Below are positions 26,984-38,605 of a DNA stretch of 64,000 nucleotides, in pieces. How positions within the stretch are numbered: the stretch's first letter is position 1; every line of letters begins with the position of its first letter. The stretch lies in assembly GCA_031216445.1 (NCBI GenBank), contig CM062199.1, positions 5,366,501-5,430,500 on the forward strand. Reading direction: 5' to 3'. The translations under genes were made by a program, and so were the position numbers. Below the pieces are notes generated by a model. That model worked only from the letters and a program-made list of their open reading frames with translations. It had not been told where the DNA came from and searched no databases. The stretch is from Lateolabrax maculatus. Its lineage: Eukaryota > Chordata > Actinopteri > Acropomatiformes > Lateolabracidae.

Positions 26984-29865
26984 AGGGAGATGTTCAGCAG
27001 TTTCATCAGATCCTTCAGGCTCTGAAAAAAAAAGCTTCTCTCTTTTCTTTTGTTGAGATACTACAAATGCAGATGTAAGTCAAAGCGCAGCACTGTACTG
27101 TCTACTCTCCGTGTTCAGACATTCAGTATAGACAAAGATAAGGCCATGTCAATAAAGAATATTTTTTTACCATAATATTTCACAAAGGCCCTTCCATTAA
27201 AGCTATTGAAAAAGCCCTTTGAGACTGTGCGCTTTCTGAAAAACAAGCTGACTTGCAGCCAAGGTGAGCGTTGATTTTAATCCCCCTACCTGCAAAACAA
27301 AACCTCACACAGATGGAGGCAGGAAAAAAAATAGTTCCTTTCCAGACTTTTCACACAGGCATCAGCATGGGAGGAGGAAAGAAAATACTTTTATTAATTT
27401 GTTAGCCTTATCACCGGGTACAATGTTGATTTTCCATTTACATTCCATGCCTCCGGGTAATACACCAGTGCAATCTTAAAGGAGACACTTTTCCGTGTGA
27501 TTAATGTTTTCCCCCCTCTGTGCAATATTATTTCTTTAAATCTAAATGATTTCAGAGTTTTGCTTGTAGCTGTACATCTTTTTTTGGTATTTGCATATTA
27601 CCATTTTGCTTCAATCAAGGGCGTTGATGGAATTACTGTACTGCTGCCTGAATTGTATTAGTTCTGAAAAACATCTCACCCGGCATTTGAATGTTATTAA
27701 GATAATATGCATCTTGCACACCTCTCCTTCCAAACCAAAACATGTCTCCAATGTCTACACATGAATTACCACAGCAAAGAAGTGACAGAACATTTCAAGT
27801 TTAAGGTTGGTTTATATATGAAATAATACAATCTAGGCAAGAAAACTGCATTTCATAAAAAAAAAAAAAAAAACTCCTTCTCGAGCTGTGTTTAAACTGA
27901 ATAATCATATCAAAAGTGCTGCCATCACTGCCTGCTAGATGTGAATGCTGTCTCCGTTTCTGCCTGTCACACACAAGCTATGTTGCAGCCTCTTGTGCAT
28001 CATCATGGAGCTCAAACAGAGTGCACTGATATCCTCTCGACACCTTTCAATGTGTTTGTTCTATTGTAGCAAGAGTGAGCCCCTCAGCTTTAATAAAGCA
28101 ATAATTTCAGTTCAGAAAGTGGGGCTGGTGTGCCTCTCCTGTTTCTCTTTCTTCCTGCACCGAGCCTCATAAAAGACCCCCCTGATGTCCACAAACTGCT
28201 TGCTCTTTTCATTAGTCTTATAAATTACTCCTTTGTAGAGGCCTACATCTGCAGGAGCCCCGGACATGAAAAGAATTAGCACACAGATCTCTAATAGACA
28301 CTGTGGAGGCAGAGTGCTTCTTTTAAATTAGGATACAGTTTTATGATCTTATCTGATGCCTTCTGCTGATTCGCTGAGGAGTGAAGTGAGGCGTGAAGTG
28401 ACTCGATGAGTCTACCATCGCTTAAGATGATACTGAGAGATAAATAGCGCAGTATCAAGGGGAGATTGTATGACTGGCGTTAAAAGCTCCTGCCAAGGCA
28501 ATTGAAGACAGTGTGAAAGAAAGCAGGGAAATACATTTCTATACACACACTCTGTACACATTCCATTACACAGCTGAATAAGAACTGTGTGTACAACTAA
28601 ACGATTCTTCCTCTGTTCCCAGCAAATACAGCAGCACTATTGCACCATAGAAAATAGACCTACAGTGTTGTGCGATAATAAGGGTAAAGGGAGATTAAAG
28701 ATAAACTTCATGGTCAATAAGACACAAAGATTAGGTAGATAAGATGAGATAGAATTGAGGTTTAATAGACTCAGAATAAGGGCATCTCACTTCCCCACTC
28801 TAACAGATAGTAACTAAATGGAGCATTTTCAAACTGATAGAGATACTGGAGGCCTTACTGAATATGGAAAAATGAAATACTCCACCCAGCTAGAGACATT
28901 AAAGGGGGTCTGATGGTTACTTCTTGGGGACTGCGTAGATTACCAAAGTTTGTGCGCATTCTCACATGTTTAGTTTATTATACAGTATTCATTGCATGGA
29001 GAGACCTGAAATTATTTCAGAGACAGCAATGATAAGAATAATGACTTTCTAAACGACTAGCACCACACTCCTAACTCATTTTCTGATAGTGGCGTTCCTG
29101 CTATATTTAGTTGTGTACTGTTTAAAATCCTGTCACATTCGCTGTGTGACCCGCGCTTGTTGGTGCATTTCTATAGGGTCTGCTGACGAATTGGGCCGGA
29201 GGAATGTCTGCTGCTTCACCTTCTTATCAACCCTCCTCTGGAGTTCAGATGGCCAATGACACTGCGGAGAGAGCGTCTGCATTTCGCGTCGCCACAGAAA
29301 ACAACACAGCCTACTTTAAAATGGTGTGCTCATTACAACAGATACAAAATCTTCAAAAATCAAGGAGTTTTACATTAGAAGTAATCTAAACACACAGAAG
29401 AAACACTATAACTGGAAATCATTTGGAAATCTATCTTTAACTTATTGCATCTGACTTGTCCTTGCAGTATAATCTAAGAACGCTGCTTTGCTCCATGCGG
29501 GCGTCTTAAAGAAAAACAGAGTCACCATTAAATGGCCACTCTTTTGAAGTCTGAAATATGTATTGAAGATTTCAAACCATCCATCAGTTGCATTTCTAAA
29601 AGCCAATTTTTGAACAAATCAGTTATTTTCAAAACCAACACAAAAACAAAAAAATGTAGTTTTGAATTCATTAACCAATCAACATGTGTGTTCATCAACC
29701 ACAATTTGAGTCGGTCACGTGATGATAAGGGGTATGAGAACAATTAATTAATAATTATAAATAAATAATGAATAGAAATGTTTCTGTTACGCAAAATCCT
29801 TTTCCATGCTTAAAAAATATGACTGACTGTTATTTTTTTCTTGTACAATTCTGGATACTTTAACC

Positions 29866-30037
29866 TTTTAAGGCCTCTAAGAGTCCTTCAGATTAAACAA
29901 TCTGAGAGGGAATAATCACTCGTGAATTAAATTGCTCAAATTTCACGTCTTTCAATAGACCATAACCTGTGGTAAGTCTGACAAGGTTTTGCTTCTTTTT
30001 AAGGGGTCACGAGCCAAAGGGTTTGGGTACCACTCGA
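29866..30037 (+). repeat. Dispersed repeat, copy 2 (ends GGGGTCACGAGCC...GGTACCACTCG)
   Basis: It begins near TTTAAGGCCTCTAAGAG and ends AAGGGGTCACGAGCCAAAGGGTTTGGGTACCACTCG. The same layout occurs at 24245-24400. The GGGTCACAAGCC...AGGTTxGGAACCACTG ending is a recurrent teleost repeat end; class unknown to me, possibly a DNA transposon. Confidence 0.45.
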
Positions 30038-30040
30038 CTA

Positions 30041-30112
30041 AACAATTAATCAATTAAACATGAAAAATAGTCATTAGATTAATAAGGGAATAATACTTAT
30101 TTGCAGCCCTAA
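30041..30112 (+). mobile_element. End fragment of the GCAACTAA...CAGCTCTA repeat
   Basis: AACAATTAATCAATTAAAC, AATAGTCATTAG and TTGCAGCCCTAAA match the terminal part of the repeat family seen at 34850-35192, in the opposite sense to its left end. It directly abuts another repeat on its left. Confidence 0.45.
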
Positions 30113-32244
30113 AATAATCACCTTTACCCTTAAGTCTGACTCCTGTTCTGCTCAGACTTTGTGCCAATTCATGAGCTTTACTTTCCAGAGAAAGGCTTGG
30201 TTTGCTAAAATCATCCCAGCACAAAAACTCATATCTGCTCAATTCTAAAAGGATGTTTCAGGAAACTGCACCCTGTCTGAACTTCCTCTCAATCAGGGTC
30301 AGTGTCCAGGTATCCCAGCACCCCCACAGCCCTGTCATCCACACCCTTCGCCCTGAAATGTATCATCCGCATTCATCAGACTCTTCCTCTGCCGACTGGA
30401 GAGAGAAATCTCAGCTCTGTTCAAACAGTCATGCAGCAGGAGCAGCAGGCAGGAGCAGCCAATGCTAATAGAGACATTGGTAGCTGAATGCAGGCTTGAT
30501 CACAGTGGCTCTTTTGTTCATGGCATGGCCTCTGTCTGATAGGGATCGGCCATGCGGAGTGGAGCTCCAGAGAGGGATATGGTAATGCCCCCACTGAGTC
30601 TATAAAATGGGGTGATACTCTGAGACCATATGATGGACAGAGGATTAATGAGTCACAGAGGAAGGGGAGCGGAGAAGAGAGGAGTACGGACAGAGGTGGT
30701 GGAATGAGCATATCTTTCAGGAAAACACTCTGTACACGAGTCTGTGCCTCGGTGGACTAAAACAGAAAATGGAAAAAAAACACGCAGATGTGCCAACCTT
30801 GCCTCGGAGAGTCACAATAAAAAAAAAAAGAAAAAAGAAGAGCTCTAAACAAATATGTGTGTATGTGAGAAACTGTATGAGCGACTGCTAATTTCATGGC
30901 ATGCTTTTTCAGCCGTCCGCAATGTGGGGAGCTTGTGGCCGGGCTGTGATAGCGATACCTCACATTATCAGCAGGCTCCACAGTGTGATGTGTGGATCAC
31001 AAACCCAGCCTCCTCTATAGCTCCCTAATTAGAGGTGAGGTAATTGAATCTGACAGAACAAAGCGGCAGATCTCTATAAGCATGGAAATCATTTTTGCTC
31101 CCACCTATACAGTTTTTCATCCAAAAGGTCCATTGAAAATGTGTCCAAGCTGGCCTGGGGATAAAACGTAGCACCTGAGACTAAACATGAATGCATAATG
31201 CAGCCCTAAAATCCAACAGGGCCACACAGCTCAACCCCTGCCAACGCGGCTCCCTGTGACTGGCCCTTTGTGCCAACACTGATACTGGGCCTTCCTCACT
31301 TCCAGGTGAACACACACATACTCCGCAGGACTCTTCAAACTTCTGCGGGGGAGGAAATATAGAAACACAGACTTTGTCTCAAGTTGCAAGTAGCTGTACG
31401 CTGGGAGCCAGGTAGGCTTAGATACACATTCATATGTTTACCTCCACAGCTGGAGGAAAAAAAAAATGGATAAACACTCGCTCTCTTACAGCAAAGTGTG
31501 AAAAAAGAAAAAAACAATTCGTCTCATCTTGCAGGAAGGGTTGGGAAGGCTGAGAGGGAAGAGAAAGAGAAGGAGGAGAAAGTGGAGAGAGGCAAGGAGA
31601 GACTGGGGGCCATACTCTCTCCTCAGCTCTAATGACCTTTGGGAAGCAGAGGGCTCCCTTAGCCTTGGAGGAGACTTAGTGTATATGTTACAGGGCTCAA
31701 GCCTCTAATTTAATCCTTGATCACTGTAATGAAATAGATACCATTTACGCAACTCTTAATAGCTTAATATGCTACAGGAACCCTCAAAGGAATTTTTCAT
31801 TTCAAACATCTTTTTTCATACTGCATAAATGTTACAAAAAACAAGCCTTTTTCCAAGTTGTACACTGTGATCAAACTAAATGTGGAGCTAATGCTGTAAC
31901 ACAAGTCAAAAGTAAATTACCATTTTGTATATTGTCTGTGAATGGCTGCTTGTGTGTAAGTGTGTGTGTGTGCTGGGAGGAGCGTGGAACAGCTTCAGTG
32001 GAGACTGATGTGTTCTCAGAGCTGCAGTCTGTGACCAAGAATAAGCAATGGTATTGTTTAACTTGATTTTCCGGTTGCTAAGCAATGTAATTCTCGTGAT
32101 TAGAAATGGCTGCCTTCCTAAATTCGGGCACTTACAATCAACAGTCAACAAACTGCTTGAGAACGCAGCACCAACGCTCTTCTGGAAATTGCGGTGAAAA
32201 GGAGGGAGGGCGGGGATGAATAAATGTATTCACATCCTCGTAAA

Positions 32245-32265
32245 ACACACACACACACACACACA
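32245..32265. repeat. (AC)n microsatellite
   Basis: About ten AC units in intron 1. Confidence 0.95.
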
Positions 32266-34320
32266 TCAACATACACACTCCTCTGTGAGACTGCAGCGCT
32301 AGAGATGACAAGGCATCTAAATGCAATCTGATGACATCATGCATTTCGATGGCCCACTAAGTTTACATTACTGTACATTTATGCCTTGTGCAGTAAGACT
32401 GAGACACACCCATCGGCTGGAAAAAAAAGCATGTCTGTCAATATCGCTGTCTCCGTATTCCTCATCATGGCTTGTGAAAGTGTAACCCAGATGCAGAATA
32501 ATTTATTTCTCCTCTAAGACACAGATTTATTTTTGTTCACATTTCTCAAATACTGTTAACATAATTCTAGTCGAGTATCTTATTCCAATCAGACACAACG
32601 TTGGATCCCAGCATGTTTGCAGAGTTGCTAAGTTCTGTGTTGTTGCGCCCAGTGTTTCTGTCTGGACTGTTGAAGGGGAATAACACGCTCTTACTTCTTT
32701 ATCCAATGAATTTGAATTGGAATGGCATGAAAACATGCTGGCATTTGACTATGCCATTAAAATGCTGGAGGCACCTCTGAGCGTGCCCGAGGGCTTCAGC
32801 AGATGCCAGCCAGTTTCTCTGTGGAGTTAGCTGGGTCCTGCTTCACTCTGCTGCCTCTACTTGTCTCTCTAGAGTTTACAGAGACACACACACACATGTC
32901 CAAGTGGACATTGGTACAATGTTTAGTCCATAAAAGTCACAAAGCTTGTCCTCCAAGTAATATGGGCTGAGCTAATGCCCCTCTTGCAGGGTAACATTTG
33001 CTTTGCAGGGGCAACGAGGAGATTAAAATGCTGTTAAAACAACCAGTCTGCTGTATTTAAGAATCCTCAAGTCCTTCCTGTTACACACTTGCTTGTCCTC
33101 TGGCTGAATGATTTATTAGTGTCATTCTCTTACTTATAAGGAAATAAAAGTTAACCATGTGCCTGTACACCGGATGTGACAGCTGAAACAAAGCAGGTAA
33201 AATATGTGTGGTCTTAATTACTGGTTTATAAGCGAGCTTTTCACTAGAACGTTCACTTTTAATGAAGCCATTGACTGAGGCTCCTCGAGGGAGCTATCAT
33301 GTTTAAGTGGGGGCATCCATCTTCAGCCATTGGCTCGTCTGCAGACGAGTGGAGGCTCTGTCTACAGCGCGCTCACCTCATATTGGCTCACTTTATCTCC
33401 ACTAAGTAAAGTCTGTTGGAAGGTGCTAACAGTGGCAAGAAAATACTTTTCTCCACCAGCTCTGATGAGGCTGAGAGAGTTTTCATCCTGAAGTGGCACC
33501 AGGCACTTCACTGTGTCTTAAGTGCTTAATAAGATGCTGCTGTTTAACCTGAAAAGCATCACATTCATACATTCACTGGACTGCGAGTCTGTGGGGGCTG
33601 AAATAGCAATATTGTAAACGCTAAAACTGCCTCTGCAACAATTAGCTTTTAGTCAAGCGTCATTTCAAAGAATTTAATGGGGAGCCTTCAGAAAAAGAAA
33701 AATGATTACTGTATCAAATAATGTAGATAAAACAATATTTTCCCATCAAGGAATTTCTATGAAATGGATATATCTAAGATGTCAATTTCATTCCAGTATT
33801 ATGAAGGATGGGGGGTTCCTTTTGCAATAAATTCTTCATTAATTCAATTCTAATTTTCCTCTGGTTCCTATTTCTACTATTGATAGCTCCACTTCTTAAT
33901 ACCTCGGATAAGGGGGAGAAAATCATTGCAATAATTCAGTGGAGACTGCGAGCAGCAGATAGGATCTAAATATTACCAATGCCAAAAGAAGTGTGAAGTC
34001 TGATGAACATTTCAAAAGAACAATTCTTTATGGATCAGCTAAATCTTTTCCACTTTTTAATTAAAAGTAAAGAAAATAGAAGTTAATTATCCTGTAAAGA
34101 TTAGCTGGTGGGCATCTTTCTGTAAATTAGTTCTAATTAAAAGGAAATTGTCAAATGACATTCAAAGCACTGTCCTTTAAAACACAGACCGAGATGGGCT
34201 TTTTTTCCTACTCCCACCACCCACCCCCCTTCCCCCATCAGCCTCCCTCCTAATTCTTGATCTGGCCATGTGAAGCTTCTTGCTGGAAGATTAGGATTCT
34301 GCCAGTGCTTCAGACAGCGT

Positions 34321-34321
<1 letters not shown>

Positions 34322-34356
<35 letters not shown>
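34322..34356. repeat. (CA)n microsatellite
   Basis: About 17 uninterrupted CA units. Confidence 0.97.
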
Positions 34357-34358
<2 letters not shown>

Positions 34359-34849
34359 CCTGCTCCCTGGATAGCAGGCCCCTAGCACACTGTGAAATAC
34401 TGCTGCATCAATGGAGAGCTAGTGGCTGCTGGAGATAAATACTCCTCATTGATAAATGATTGCACTGATTAGCTGCTTGGAATCATGCTTAAACTGATAT
34501 ATCAAGCTGATATTGCCTTTTTATGAAATATCTGATAGTGGCCATGCGCTTCAGTCCAGTGTATAAATCCCTAGAAAACCTGCAATTGTATTTATTAACT
34601 TTACTGATTTGTCATAAATTTGTAAAGTGTCACATACTATTGAATATAGAGGACAGCTCCTGACATAAAAAGAAGCTCACTCTAAAAAACACTTAGTTTG
34701 TGTGTCTTCATAGACATTAACTGCCATACTGAGAATACAAATCTGGGGGAAATATTACAAACTGTAATACAATGGTTATATCTAAATATATTAAACATAA
34801 GCACAAACGTGATCTATGTTATTAGTAATATCAATTCAAATATATATTT

Positions 34850-35192
34850 TATGGTTGCAACTAATGTTAATCACCATTATACAGCAATCTGCTGAAATAT
34901 TGTTTCCATTAATCATTTGTAAAATGTGAGAAAATAATGAAAAAATGTCTATCAGAAGTTCCCAGAGCCCCAGATGACTTCTTCAAATTTCTGAATATCT
35001 TCAAAAAATATTTAATTTACAATAATGTAAGACAAGTAAAGATGGCAAATCCTCACAGTTGGAACCAAAGCATGTTTGAAATTTGTGCTTGCGAAATGAC
35101 TTGTTATGTTTAACCAATTTTCAAAATACTTGCATACATTTTCAGTTTTTCTGATCAACAAATCAATTGATCAACTAATGGTTTCAGCTCTA
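34850..35192 (+). mobile_element. Teleost dispersed DNA repeat (GCAACTAA...TTTCAGCTCTA type), near full length
   Basis: It starts TATGGTTGCAACTAATGTTAATC and ends GATCAACTAATGGTTTCAGCTCTA, degenerate inverted ends of a repeat common in fish. Inside are the family's usual words (AAAATGTGAGAAAATAATGAAAAAATG, AGTTCCCAGAGCCCCAGATGAC, CTTCAAATTTCTGAATATC). No coding capacity is visible. A clear target-site duplication was not found. Confidence 0.6.
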
Positions 35193-38100
35193 ATGTCATT
35201 ATCAGCCTTCATTATTAGTCAAAGCCTAGCTTGCATGATACTTATCTGCCACCAAAACAAAAGAACACAGACATACTGTATGAACAGACACAGGACTTAA
35301 ACAAACCTCCACTATCATCACTTCACAAATAAATGATGAATCAGACCGCCTTCACACGTGTGTACTGTAGCTTTCATCTGATTTCATGTGGATTTCATCA
35401 TGCATTGTCTAAGCTCGGCTGTTGCTCCCTTCTACTCGCATTGTATCAAACCAGATTCCAGCAGTATAGTCCGACAGAAGACAGAGGAAAACAGTGCTGA
35501 AGCCCCTCCATCTGCTGTGGCTAATGATGATGCTCTCCCTGGCCTGGAGCAGAACTGTGTGAGGGAGATTTACACCCATAATACCCCTGGGGCTCTGGAG
35601 CTGCACTGTGCTCCAAAACACCGTCACTCCATCACTTTCTATATGATAGCTGGCAGAGCAGGTAACAATGGACCAGCAACAATGTCTTTTTGTATTACTG
35701 ACAAGTGCCTTATTTGGTTGACATAACCTGCCTCGGTGTGTGAGGAGTGGCACTAAGCACACAGGAAAATGGATGACAGCTACACCATTGAGACATTGTG
35801 CAGTTGTAACAATCACACAAGACTATGTTTTAAAAAAATACCCAGCAGTGTGTGTGATACGAGGCAAGCGAAAACAGAGTGACTGAGGGAGAGGTGGCTG
35901 TCTTTACGATACACTAATTGGAGTGATGGCAGGAAGGGAAATCAGGCATCACAGTGGGCTAAACTGAACAGGGCTGTCTTTTCCCATTTACTCTATTATA
36001 ACGGTTTATAAGTTGTAATTGCCCTTCAATTTGGGAGCTTTAGACCCACTATAAAGCTCTGTGTGGGACTAGCCTTGACATCAATCTCCTAAAACAAGTG
36101 AGTTAAATGGTGAGAGGCAGAAAGAAAAACTACGTGCATGTGTGTGTGTCAGAGAGAGAGACTGCAGGGGGAGATGTAGAGAGCTCCACTCCTCAGGGAT
36201 TGAGTGTTCACACACAGTAAATGGAAGTGGCACAGCTCTGACCTTTGAGCCGCAGCATGCGAGTGAAGTGAAGGCGCTGTCAAAATATTGCTTCAGAAAT
36301 GACAATCCACCTCGCCAGTCCCAAGTCTTGACATGGCAGGCAAGTGGAGAGCCGTAACCTGCTGATCCCAACATTACAAATGAGGGGATTATCATGACAA
36401 CAAACCGCAGCCCGACACATTGCATACCCTAAAGATATTCTGGCATTGCCCCTTATTATCAGCAATGTCCCACACAGATAGCAAGAGATGACACCGAAAA
36501 TCGAAAGGAATAGGAGTCGTTACGTGTCAGAATCCCACATACATTTCCAAATCTGGCTTTACAAAATAACTTATTACTACCAGCACCAACTTTGCTGTTA
36601 TGATATTACACCCACATTTTCTGAACTTTGGATTTGGCAGCAGAGCAGCTTCTTCGCATCTTCATTTACACCCAAGTAATACTCAAGTCCACAGAGAATA
36701 ACTCAATCGTAAAGAATACCAAAATATCACAAGCAAATTACTAGTGCACTGAGAGGAAGCTTTGGGAGGAACAAAGACAGGCAGCCATAATTATATCTTG
36801 GCGTGTATAGCATGTCAATGGGCCACCTTCGTTCTGCGGGGCATTCCCCTGGGCCCCTCAGGCATCAAAATGATGTCCAAATTATTTTGTGCTCTATTGC
36901 AGCATGGCGCGATTATCATATTTACTGGTGGTGCATTATGACAACATTGATGTTTACACCTGTCTCTGTGAGAAGGCAAGGTTTACACTCTGTAATTTAG
37001 CAAATGTACAGTATGCATATGAGCTTGTTGGCAGGGATTTAAATTAGGTCAGAAATGGAATACATCAATAGCAACCCATATGTGCATCTTTCTTTTTCTT
37101 TTTTCTCCCTCCCCTCCCCAGCCTTCTTTGCTCAGAAGCTTGGCGATGAAGCAGCTTGACGACTGCAGAAGTGTGATATGTGCAAATCACATTTGCAGAT
37201 GAGCTTGAAACTCCCTTTTAATATTCAGATATCAGACATCCTGCACTGAGAAGCCCGCTAAGACGCGATTCGGAGGAAAAAAGCAAGATCCGCGTCATTA
37301 AGGGAATCGTTAGAGGCTCGGTTTACATTTTACATATTTCACAAAAATGTACAACCAAGTAAAAACATCACCAGTTATCTGTGATAACAATGCAAATTTT
37401 TGTCAGAGAGCGCATGAAGATTCTGTCAAAATCCAAAGTCGCTCAGGTCTTTCTTTTCTTTTTTTTTTTTCTCTCTGGCTTAACACCCTCAGCTTATTGG
37501 CGCTTTGATTTCTTTCATATTTTTTCCCTGAGAAGTCACACAGGCTTGTGGAGTCAAAGACGGTGAAAGGTATGTTTGCCACGAGGCACGGGAACACGTG
37601 TCCCCCTAGCCTGCCAATAGCTCATCAAACACACAGGCCTGTGGATGGATGCGAGCCCGGCTGGCGTTTAGGACGTCCAAACAGCATCCGCTCTGCCACA
37701 CAAACCATCAGTGACTCCTGTTTAGTTGCCTCAGTCAGAGCCACAAAGAACAGCCCGCGTTTCCTGACCATTTTCTGCACATAAACGCACCGCGATGACA
37801 ACACCACCACCACAAGGTTGCATTTTTCTTTTCATATACCTGCTCCTTTGTGGTGTACAGTAGTGTGCCGACAATAATTTTGCTGCTTTACAGCCTCAAC
37901 TTTTTCATTGGATGACAGAATGTAGCCCCTGCAATTTCCCCCTACCTCCTTCATTTCCCCGTGTCTTAGCCCTGTGCCAAATTTGTCTCTGTGCCATTTT
38001 AATTACAGCCAAGGCAATCTTTATGGTGGTATTCTGCGAGAACACCAATCTGCAAAAAAGGTGATAAGTAGACCCGCCACCCAGCTTTGGTATCAGTAAT

Positions 38101-38326
38101 AAACAGACACTTAATTGAATAATTTGACCTAAGAGGCTGATCCTGGGAAGTAGCATGTTGGAAAAATTATTTTGAATATTGAAGACAGTTCAGTGTTTTG
38201 CATGACGCCTGCAGTAGGAGAACACACAGTGGATTTGGCTGGTTGCCCGCCAACTCGCCAATGTGGGCCATGGTGATTCTTTACAGAACAGATAAGTGAG
38301 CCTTTGGTATCCTGGAAGCACTCAGA

Positions 38327-38355
<29 letters not shown>
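38327..38355. repeat. (TG)n microsatellite
   Basis: Fourteen TG units, nine bases before a long G-run tract and inverted relative to the CA tract at 38563. Confidence 0.97.
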
Positions 38356-38358
<3 letters not shown>

Positions 38359-38363
38359 GCAGA

Positions 38364-38402
38364 GGGGGGTGCGGGTGGGGTGGGGGGGTGGGGGGGGGGG
38401 GG
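38364..38402 (+). other. G-run tract with G-quadruplex potential
   Basis: Six or more runs of three or more G separated by one to three bases in 39 bases, ending in a run of about 14 G. This meets the usual G3+N1-7 pattern on the plus strand, which is the template strand for zfpm2. Folding is inferred. Confidence 0.6.
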
Positions 38403-38562
38403 TTGACACATGTATGCATGAGTCCGTGTGCAGGCGTGTGTGTGCATGTGTCCGATATGTACGAGAGGGGAGGGCGAGGAGTGTGAAGTGTGCCCACTCG
38501 AGGTCCATCTCCAGCTAGCAGCCACATGGGCACATCCCCCCTGCGTCCCCCTGCCCCGAAAA

Positions 38563-38605
38563 ACACACACACACACACACGAAAACACACACATATACAC
38601 ACACA
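38563..38605. repeat. (AC)n microsatellite, two blocks
   Basis: Nine AC units, a GAAA interruption, then a shorter AC/AT block. Confidence 0.95.

Noticed and set aside
35388..35816. Overlapping 112- and 135-codon frames on both strands
   Set aside because: Both strands are open over the same bases, neither shows domain similarity or splice context, and nothing indicates a gene.
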